The notes under the pieces were generated by a model that saw only the letters and a list, made by a program, of their open reading frames with translations, was not told where the DNA came from and ran no database searches. From NCBI RefSeq assembly GCF_040581485.1, contig NC_090128.1:3472001-3536000 (forward strand): DNA of 64,000 nucleotides, written 5' to 3'. Shown here piece by piece: positions 13,014-23,400 of the stretch. The DNA is from Linepithema humile. Taxonomy: Eukaryota; Arthropoda; Insecta; Hymenoptera; Formicidae. A program made the position numbers and the translations under genes. Within the stretch, counting starts at the first letter, position 1. Each line of letters begins with the position of its first letter.

Positions 13014-13155
13014 GTAGTAGTAGCAGCAGTAGTAGTAATAGTAGTAGCAATAGTAGTTAATAGTAATAGTAAGTAGTAGTGATAAGTAATAGTAATAGTA
13101 GTAATAGTAGTAGTGGTTGCAGTAGTGATAGTAGTAATAGCAGTAGTAGTAATAA
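13014..13155. repeat. Imperfect (TAG)n trinucleotide repeat
   Basis: About 140 bp of TAG/TAA/CAG triplets in the Shaker 3' flank, with many single-base interruptions. Confidence 0.85.
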
Positions 13156-15991
13156 TAAATTTATCGTTTTATAGAACATCTCTTCGCGCTCTTGTCTCTC
13201 GCTCTCTCACGCTCTCTCATTCTCTCTCTCCCTTTCTCTCTTTTTTCCTCTTTCTCGGTTTTAGCTAGGCTGGTAGTTTGATGCGTAGTTTTTTATACTT
13301 TGCTCTTTTTTTTTATTACTTCTATACTTCTTTTCTCGGACTAAATCAGCGAGGCGAGAGGTTCGAGTATTGTATTAAAAGCGTGTAACGTAAACCTCCG
13401 TGTAATTATTGTATCAATAATATCTCGTTATACCTTTATCTCATTATCTCCCGCTGTCTTTCATACACATACGCACACACACACGCACACACATTCTTTT
13501 GTTCCACTCTTTCTCTCTCTTTCTCGCAATCAGTCTCTCTCATAGCATGGACTAAAGTTTCACCATCGTCGACATTTGTGTTTATTAAAAGACGAGATTA
13601 GCCGTCTGTTAAAATCGTTTCTAAGATTATCTACTGAAATCGAATTAATTATTTTCTCTTTCTTTTTTTTTTCTTTTGGGTCGGTTGCTTGCTTCATCGT
13701 ATGCCGTGTAATCGATTACACGCTTAAAACGGCCGACACAAAATGAAATATAAGAACAAGAAGCGTAAACTGGCGTCGCCAGTCGCCGATTACGAGCAAA
13801 CAATGAACGATACATCGAACAGCGAATACAGAGTAGATATATCGCGAATATAATGCGGTCAGCACACCTTTTCTCCAGCCAATTACGGTGCGAAACTATT
13901 TCCATCCTAAAAGGCGGAGGATACTCTATACATCTGACCTCTCGATCGTGGTCTATTTTCTAATAAAACGCCTTCTCTAAATATCCGTTATTTGCTCACG
14001 TTTACATTTGACAATAATGAGATTGGGACTATTCCGTTGGATTTTGTCGTTCAATAACATCTATTTTCTCACGTGTTATCGGCAACTACTTCTGTATTCT
14101 TTACATTAATATTGGCAGACTAATTATTTGCTTCTTGCTCTTACATCTCGTTTCGTCTCTTCATTATGCATCGGCTTTTTAAATCACACGTCCTTGCGTC
14201 CTTTTTTTTTTATTCTAAACGGCATCAGTTAACTCTTTCAGTACCAAACTAAGTATAGTGATCTAAGTAAAACCATCACTTTATAAATTTTTTAATTAGC
14301 TCTTACTAATAACAAAGCTTAAATCTTTAACATATGCCAACCGATGAAAACTAACGCACAATATACGGTGAATGGATACTGAAAAGGTTTACCCCTGCTT
14401 CGTTTTTTTTTCTCTCTCTCTCTCTCCATCGAACGACGATCGAAAATCGGCAACTTTTGGGAGGTAGAACGAGGACCTTGCGTTTTCTTTTACACATATA
14501 TTCCTTTCCTCTTGTAATCATGAGTCCTAGCGAAAGTGAACGCAAGCGAAAGTACGCTCCGCGACTCGACTTTGGTTCTCGTCGGATTTAGATCGAATCA
14601 GCACATCGAGGATAGATCGGATTGGATCGATTTGGCTCCGCAGGATATACCTGGGGTGAACTCCTTGGCGCAATATAAATCGAGAGCGATGTAATGGCAG
14701 TCTTGGCGATTCTGCGACGTGCTTTCGTCGTACGGAAAAGAGGTGAAACTTTGAGACGAAGAGATTTAGTAAAGTCTCTCTGGGAAGATTAGGTGCGAGG
14801 ATCGATTGGCGTGCCAATTCGTTCTTCGAACAATAAAGCTTGTCTCGATACCATGTGCCTTCCTCTTCCTCTTTGATACGGATTATCCTCGCTGTTTAAC
14901 TTAAAGCCCAAGATCTTCCTTTTATCGTCAACATCTAAACGCGTCGTGCAACATAAAACATCGTTTTCTAAAGTTATAAACCACTTTTATATAGAACACT
15001 GAGAAACCGTAAAAATTTTATTCACAGAAGAGGAAGAGGAACGCCGTAACAGCTATCGTAACGCTTTTTTTTTCCCCCGACATTTTACTTTTGTTTCGAG
15101 TTTTTATTCTCCGTTATCAAAGGGATGCCTCTGGCAGCTTCGAGACGAGAATCAAAATTTAGTTCCGTAAGGAATCGCACAGTGATTTCCTTTGATCCTT
15201 GAGCTTCGATAAAGACGAAGAACGCGATATATGAGCTATTTCTAACACACGCGTACTTTCATACTTATGCATGCTAATCGTCACCATCCATTATTCTGCT
15301 CCTGGTGCAAGCAATCACCCACGATGCTCGAGAAGTCGTTATTGCATACATCGAAGACAGAAATGTCAAACCGTACGCATCGAAAGGCTGAGAATGTGAT
15401 TTGGGCGTAAACGCGCGCCATCGGCAGACATCTTCGGATTTTGATTTTTCGGACGCATCTTATCGTTACAATCGCTCGCACCGGCGCCGATCTTTATATT
15501 CGATCTATCGAGAATCCTCTCTAAATTCGCTATCCGGACGGACATACACCCTCGTCACTTAATGCTGGACACTAATTTCTATTTCCCGTTTCCGTTTCGG
15601 ATGTTTCGTATAAGTGTAAACAGACAATTCGTACATACGATACGAGATTTTAATCATAACAGTAACGTTGTGCTGTAATTTGGACGTCGATAAACAATTT
15701 CTCTTAAAAAATGGCGATTAGTTTAAGTAATGCTTTGATTTTTCGTTATAACTAGATTATTTTCCACGCTACATTAAATAATTTTAGCGATTTCAAGCAG
15801 CGAGGGCGCAGTCCGACATTAGTAGAATAATTTTCGCAGCCATATCGACATCATCGAAGTCGCTTGCGTCGTCATTTTCGCAGATATCTAACCATCATGA
15901 ACGGACGTTATCAATAAATTAGTTTCCCTATCATCTTGAAGTAATCAAGACGCCATTCGCGACTTCGACCTTTAACACTTTATCGGCACTT

Positions 15992-16009
15992 GTGTAAATA
16001 TATTTACAT
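15992..16009. promoter_or_regulatory. Palindromic Pumilio-like word TGTAAATA / TATTTACA
   Basis: The sequence TGTAAATATATTTACA reads the same on both strands and contains the Pumilio recognition word TGTAAATA. If the Shaker 3' UTR reaches 1.3 kb it would carry the site. A single octamer is weak evidence. Confidence 0.25.
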
Positions 16010-16220
16010 GTGCAGGTGCGCGAATGTAACAAGTCGGAAAAATGAATCGCGTTACCCAATCGTCTCGCATTAATAATGTACCGTATAATGGTAATTAGAT
16101 ACGAAAATTGGCTTACTTGGTATCCTTGATTTAAAAAAAAAAAAAAAAGACGAAAAGGAAACAGAACAGTCTTTCCGCCGCACGAGACGTTCTTTGTCTC
16201 TCTCTTTGTCTCGCTCGCTC

Positions 16221-16251
<31 letters not shown>

Positions 16252-16621
16252 TCCTCTGCCTCTGTGAATGTCCTTCGGTCCTTCGTCCTTGATGCTTTCT
16301 TCGCGAGCTTGTCCGTCGTTCTCCGTTCGCCACAATCAGCGTCTTCCAAGTGTCCTCGTCCGCACTCGCGATTAATCGTAAAACGCACGTTTGTTAACTT
16401 ACCCTCGCCCTACGTGTACGGTACTCGATTAATTGTATCGAATAATAATTAATATAGTATTATCTGGTACGATCCCCCGTTGCTTCCATCGCCTACCGGC
16501 TCCCCCCTTTCCCGTCTCACTCGTCCGCTAACAGAAGCCGGAGGAGCCCGCAGTGACAAGGGGAGGGGACACACGACGGCGCCTGTTCGAAGACGCCATG
16601 ATGTTTCTTCGGTGTCATTTG

Positions 16622-16627
16622 TTTATT
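16622..16627 (-). terminator. Candidate poly(A) signal for the long Shaker transcript
   Basis: This is the first minus-strand AATAAA I found after the Shaker stop, about 680 nt downstream. No clear GT-rich element follows it. Fly Shaker has long 3' UTRs, so the real end may lie several kilobases further on, where more hexamers occur. Confidence 0.2.
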
Positions 16628-16858
16628 TTTATATTTTTTTTTTTTTGTTTTGAACACTGGAGTCGGTGGTGTGGGGGTTTCGGGCCGCACGCGCGCACAC
16701 ACGCCCGCGCGCGCGAGCGAGGAATTATCCCGTCCCCTTCGTTCGCACGTGGGTCCTTACATGGGGCGCAAGCTTTCTGCATTAGGAGATGGTGGGGAAG
16801 GTGACAACACGTTTCGAGAGCAGGGGTAGATTCGTTTTCCCCGTTCTCTCACTCTCTA

Positions 16859-16891
<33 letters not shown>

Positions 16892-17306
16892 TTCTCTCGC
16901 ACACACACACACTCTCTCTCTCGCACACTCTGGGCCCACCCCACCTCTCTTCCGTATCTCGCAACCCGTCCCGGATGGAAGAAGCACCTGATCGGAGGAT
17001 CGCGGTTCCCCTGTTAATCCCTGATCGCGATCCTGACCCCCGAGACGCCCCTCGTACTGATGGACCTGGCTGGACAGGCTGGCGGGCGACACGCTGGGCG
17101 CCAGCCGCTAACGACTACGACGACGTGTGAAGGAGGCCTACGTCAGGCACCGCAAGGAGCAGCAGTTGCTTTTCAACAACTGGCCCAGCAACGGCCACCA
17201 CGCTGCCACCGTCTCCTTCACTGGAAACGGTTTCAAAGGCGAAATAAGGATACCGATATGTACCGCGATACCGATATCTCGGCCGAGTACAATGCATACC
17301 TAGTAG

Positions 17307-17467
17307 TCAGACGTCAGTCTCGATGCTCATGCAGGCTGGATTGATATTATTATTGTGGCGAGGGTTGCAATTTGACTTCTTAGTAATCTCCGGATGAGTG
17401 AACAGAGTACCCTCCTCCAGCTCCATTATATCCGACGAGGACTCGGACATCGAGATCTTCTTCAGAC
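17307..17467 (-). CDS. Sh: Shaker exon 7: C-terminal tail with PDZ ligand ETDV
   Basis: The last coding exon has two bases that complete Gly, then 52 codons and TGA at 17,307-17,309. It begins [19 protein letters not shown], matching the fly MKKSSLSESSSDMMDLDDG, and ends MSIETDV. ETDV is the class I PDZ ligand by which Shaker is clustered by Discs-large at synapses in flies. The tail is far shorter than in flies because the glutamine-rich region is absent; an Asn-rich patch ([11 protein letters not shown]) is present instead. The acceptor is TTTCGCAG after a 151-nt intron. The conserved last residues confirm both frame and stop. Confidence 0.95.
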
Positions 17468-20400
17468 CTGCGAAATTGCACGAGCACGCGTTTTCCTCAA
17501 CATCTCTTTTTGTTTAAATATTTAATATTTCCATCTACTTTCAATAATAATAATAAATAATGTACTTTCAATAATTTTTATTCGAAAACACTCTCCAAAG
17601 GGAACCGCTGCGACGTACCTAAAGTGCCAGGAAGATATGGACAGCTGGTCACGTGATTGAAGTTCTGCGACTGCATCTCCTCCTGGTCAGTCTCACGATG
17701 ATAGAAGTAGTTGAAATTGGAGACGATTACGGGGACAGGCAGGGCGATCGTTAGGACACCGGCGATCGCGCACAACGAGCCCACGATCTTCCCCCAGACT
17801 CCCACGGGCCTGCAACAATCAAGCGGGCGATGCCGCATCAGACACTGGGGTCACGCTGGAGGCTTGGGAGGCGGTGATACGCAAACTTCAAACTCGGTGC
17901 GAGGTGTGGTGTTTCTATAATTGTGTGGCGTGTCGAGAGTGTGGCGCTACTTATGCGGTACTGGAGGCTCCTATAGATATACATAACGATCGTCCGCGTG
18001 CGTTGGCGGAATGCTAAACGATAGTGGACGCCACGGAACGCTGCACACCAACCCTGTCCGCTGCATGTTCAACCACAGACTTCTATATAACACACTAGAT
18101 CGTTAACAGCAGTATCTGAAGTGACGCCCGCGATTCAGATACCGTTATATTTCGAGCGGGCAGATTGATCATAGTGCAGAGTGTCATACTTCTTTTCTTC
18201 TTAAGCTCAGGATTAATATGAAGCTACAGATTTCAAGATTAGAAACTTTATACAGCTTTAGATTAATTCTGAGCTTAAGAAAAGAATATTATTCTTACGC
18301 ATTAACCGCTTAGTGTAATTAACAAAACCCTGTACTTTCGTTTGAATTCTTTCATTTTGTTATATCTTTTAACTGCATATATAAAATAATATAATAATAT
18401 ATAAAAATCTACAGTACCCAATAAATAATTCTTTTGCGTGTTCAAAATGTGATCACCGTTTTTTCTTTCGATCATATTTTGTCTCGCGAGTTTTATTTCT
18501 CTTAGAAATATAAATCTGAATATGTTATATAGAAGTCTTCAACTGATTCACCCGAATATACTTTATCTCGTCAATAAATTTGCAGTGAAAGAGAAACCAG
18601 TTTTTTTAATATATGTTAATAAATTTTTTATAACTGATTTTTTCAATTTCTTATTCCTGCCAACGCTACGCGATAATTTCATACGTTCTCGACCATACGT
18701 AGGTACAGCACGACGCGTGTCTAGTATAAGCGGGCACTCTAAACTAGACTAGAGAACTTAAGTGGAGACTCGCTAAAAAGTAGTTTATCCGTAATGTCTT
18801 GCATGTGTTAGACAAAACACGTTGCGCTGTCAGCTCACTGAAAAAACGCGTCACAAACCGTGTCATTATAGCGGATACTTGACCGAATGGGTGCTTTGAG
18901 TTTGCGTCAAGGACAAGGCAATCGAGTATCATTCTTCTCTTCCATAGATGAAATATGTTAAAATAGTTACTCTCGTTGTGTGCTAAAGAGGCGTGACAAA
19001 TTATGAACATCGTTATTAGCGGGCTGCATAAAAGTAGCTCGATACATTTCACAAATATCCAGTTTAATATTACAAAAATTGTATTAAAAATTGTATTGTC
19101 GCTTATATTGTTATCAAAAAAATATATATATATAATTTTATGGAATCAGCAATTAAATACAATCAGAAAGTTTTAAATATTAAAATAAACAAATAAGTAT
19201 TAAATCAAATTTTCCAAATTAGATTTAAGTCAACAAATTGAAATATTGTGAAGTTAATAACTTTTTAGAGTAAATTGTAAAAACAAGCATATCTTTATTT
19301 TTTAATTTTAACGTTCCACTTAATTATCATACAAATTAATTCGGCCAAGCTTTTTCCGCCTCTGAACCGGCATTTGCGACACGGCACCAATTAGATTATG
19401 TGCGAGTCGTAAGTTCAATTGCAGCTCTCGCCCACCGTACGAATCGATCGAGTCAAATATACTCCGACATCAGTAATACGCTGCTCAAATACTAACGAAA
19501 AGCTCATTGTTCACCCTTTTGTGCCCATATTTTTTCCGCGTACAGTTTTCTACATTTTTAAGACTGTTTAAAAGTCGGATAGCAAAAAAAAATTAATTTT
19601 CGTCAAACAGAATGGCGAAAAATTCTCCGTTGTTGATAAGAAAGCAGTCGCACGTATTTTGCACAAAAGTATCGAAAGAACGATGCACTTTAATTTCCGC
19701 CGAGATTGGAGATCGTCGATCAAATTAAAAGGGCAAATTCGTCGGTTAATCATAGAGCGATTGGACGTGAACTTTTCACTGGTATTTAAGTATCGATACA
19801 GCAGGTTCGTACTCTTCGTAGATGGACGGGCAACTCGGTCTACGTCTATTCGGTTAAAGTAAAAACAGCCATTAAAAGTGATCGAGGCATTACATTGTAG
19901 TTGCAAAAAAAAAAAAAAAGATCATTCCCGCAAAGGTATCACTGTACTAATGGGCCTCCGTGAACCATGACATGATGGTGATCATAATAAATGACGATAG
20001 CATAATCATGAGAAGAAATGGGAGCCAAAAAAAAAAAATAACGTTCCATAATAATAATCGTGACTGTTGTTAATGATAATAGTCTGGACAATCGCATGCT
20101 GAGCAATCGTCAGGCAAGGACGCATGCATTTTTTTTATCCTTCTCATAAAAAAGAAATCGCAAAATCAAAATTCAGGGGACCCTTTTTTGGAAAAGCACA
20201 CACGCAGGGAACTGTAAAGCCAAGTCACGGAACCGAAGAAAACGGATTGGAGCTCTCGATAAGATGCGGATAGATTTGAATAGAATCAACGGACCGGGTA
20301 ATTAAGGATCTCTAGTGTTAAAGGATGCGTGAATCGGTCAATTCGATAGGTCGGAGTTCACAGGGTCGAAGGTGGAATTTTTTTCAGGAAATCTTTTTCT

Positions 20401-23400
20401 AGGAGTTTTTTTTTCACTGATCCTTGATGCCAAAGAACAGCGGTGAAAAATGCTGCTTTCTCATTATTTTGATATGTCAGAGGAAATGTCATTTTCCCGA
20501 CGATGTTAGAATGTACTTTAAGCGAAGGAGGGAAAAGCACGGATGGATTTTACGGCCGTTTATGAGGCTTAAGGAGGCTTACGGTCGGTCCGCCTCTGCT
20601 CGGAGCTTTCCTCTTAAATGTCGTACTCGTCGTTCCGAAAATTCTCACGCCGATAAATCGTATCATGCGTGAGCTTACACATTATGATGTTCGTTCAACG
20701 GTCATTCGGTGGAACGGACAAGCGTCCGCTTCTGCGCGAAGTCGATCTCATCGTTCGCGTCATCGAATTACTTCTGATAAAGTAAACAAAGACACAGCCG
20801 ATCGGACACAGCGCGCCTTGACATTTTTCCGTGTTAATGGCAAAATTAAGTGAGTTGCAAGAGCAAATAAATAAATTTCCTGAAGATATTAAATTTTAAC
20901 ATTGTTCGTTAACTTTCCTTCCTTATCATAGGAAAATTTATTTTCTACAATTTCTATTAATTCACACACGACAAATTTGTTGATAGCAGAAAAAAAGTCC
21001 GTTACATCAATTAATCATTCATATTACGCAGTAATGCAATTAACCATTGATTTCTTTTTTGCTGGACGGCAATCAGCAAATGTGCAAAGGGCAAGTGTCA
21101 CAGTCTTGTAAATAATATTAACTACCTATAGTACGAGTTCAACAAACCACGTCGTCGGAGGTCATCGGAAGTGGAATAGCCGGACACCTCGCGGCCGCGC
21201 GCATTTCGCGGATGTGCATCGATCGATACCGCGAGTGTAGCGTGGTGTGGCGACTTCGAATCTCTCTCTCTTTCTCTCTCACTCCGCCCCCCCCCCCCCC
21301 CCCCCCGTTCACCCTCTCTGTGATTTTTCCCTTCGCTGCGGGGCGGTTCCGTGTCTGAGGACATTTATTGATTTACGGAAGGCAATTGCTCGAGAAGCCT
21401 TCTAGGCCGCAACACATCGGAGATTTCTCTCCAGCGAGAAAAGTCGAGAGTATCGATACCCGAGGCCCTTACTTGATCGATGGATGAAGTAGCTACCGTT
21501 ACAGCTCGACACTTTAACAAAAATTTATCCGATACTTTAACCAAATTATCGGTCCAATTATTCACATCTGAGAAATTTGATACTTATTATGAAAACTTTA
21601 GATTTCTTCAAAAAATGGAAATATTATTAAGCTGTATTTTTTGCAATTCTTCTACTTAACAAAGACAGATACTTTCAAATTTGAAATGCATGACTTGGAA
21701 GAATTTCCTTGTGAATAACGTAAGTGGATGCCACGAATGCTTTAGAAAAATCACGTCCCGATTTTTAAGAGCCACGCTCGAGCACGCGTAAGTGGCATTT
21801 CAAGATCATGCACAAGAGAAACAATAGCCGCCGTCAAAGTCTTTACGAGCGTCGAAATTGTCGCTGTCAATGATCGGAGCGACGCTAATTTTATACATTC
21901 GTATACGTTCGCGTGAAGTGCCGCGTAAGCTGCCATGTAATAGCTCCAGGAAATTCAAGAATCATGTATAGGGTGTCGCGCCAGAATCGCTTCAAGATAC
22001 ATATTATGAATTTGGAGTCAATAGTTTTCCAGCAAACAAATTTCTTCGCTTTTGCAATAAACTGTCGCCAAGGTAGGCACAGATTATTTAATTCGTTCAA
22101 ATAACTTGTCATCAATTAAATAGATAGTAATAACGAGACACTCTGTACATAACACCGCATAAATAATGTTTGGAGGAATAATGTATCGTGAAGCAGAGCA
22201 TGAAATACATCTGTGTTTATTGGAGTATTATAGAGATGTATAATTGTAGGTCGCGTTGTAATTGGAGAGTGACGTGGTAAATGGTTGTAGATTCCGCTCG
22301 CGATATTATTCAATTGTGATTAGGCGAAAATTAGAAGTAATATAATAATGCAAAAAAAGCTTTATATATAAACTGTCTCTCTACCAAACTCTATTAAATA
22401 TTCGTGAAATTTAAATTTCACAAGAAGATTAATCAAGAATTAATGAAGTCTGGAAGATCTCAAAAAAGAGACATTCTGTCGTCATTGTGTCGTCATTGTG
22501 TCGACGATTAATGAAAGATTAAAAAAGTGCTAACTAGATTAAAAGTTGAATAGAAAGAGAATCGAAAAAAATGTTATTATCAAAAATATTAATTCAGTAG
22601 AGTTAATATATTCATGCGTGTGGAAACTTGAATCATGTTATTCTCGAATCTCACACACAAATAGTTTAAGCTGCACATTAAAATATCAAATAATAATTGA
22701 ATGGAATCTTCATCTAAATTTAAACTCAAATTATATGTAAATTTAAAAAAATGAGATTCATTAAGATTTTTATGCATAATTATTTTTCCGTGTGTGAAAT
22801 AAAAGAAAACATTATGTAATTTTTATTCATAAAAAAAAAAAACTTGTTAGTCGCACTCAAACGTGTTCATCAGCTATTTAAGACAAACGAGAAAATACGT
22901 GACTAATGTGAAATATTCAAAGCGTGCTCCGAGCAACGCATGCGGACCGAAGGGAAAAGCGAAGACAGGAGAGAAAAAAATATGATTGCGCCAACATTCT
23001 CAATTAATTTTAATTACTATATACCATTAAATAATTACTCAGTTTTAATGACAATAAGAATATATTATTATCATGATTAGATAACTAATTCATATATGAT
23101 TTAATCATCATAATAATACATTATTATCGTATGCGTTGCTAAAGAAATTGTGCATTCTTTCAAACTCATAAATTTTTCTGAAATTTTTTTAGCCAAATTA
23201 TCTTCGGAATATATTTCAATCTGTCATTTTATCTTATCAGGGAAGCGTTTAAACATTTAATGGATATGTTGGTGCGATCTTAAAGAGGTTTCGTAGCGAA
23301 CAAAAAAGAGATTGAGGAGTTGCGTGTGTTTGTTAGATCTTTCTTTCTCTCTTTCGACCATCCGAAGCGGTCGTCGCCGGTTCTTTTTTTTTTTGCGGGC

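Larger units (their letters stand above)
9201..17306 (-). other. Region downstream of the Shaker stop, probable 3' UTR and flank
   Basis: No gene was recognised. The plus strand is strongly pyrimidine-rich (CT and T runs), so a minus-strand transcript would be purine-rich. It includes imperfect (TAG)n repeats at 13,014-13,155, CT tracts at 13,195-13,245, 14,410-14,427, 16,217-16,250 and 16,850-16,925, and several minus-strand AATAAA words. Fly Shaker has kilobase-long 3' UTRs; how far it reaches here cannot be read from sequence. Open frames on either strand are compositional. Confidence 0.4.

Noticed and set aside
16070..17092. Arg-Glu/Ser-Leu open frames downstream of Shaker
   Set aside because: CT-repeat translations, seen equally in several frames on both strands.
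19370..19440. tRNA-like stretch with GTTCAATTGCAGCTC
   Set aside because: No consistent acceptor, D-arm or anticodon stem could be folded; the T-loop match is partial.
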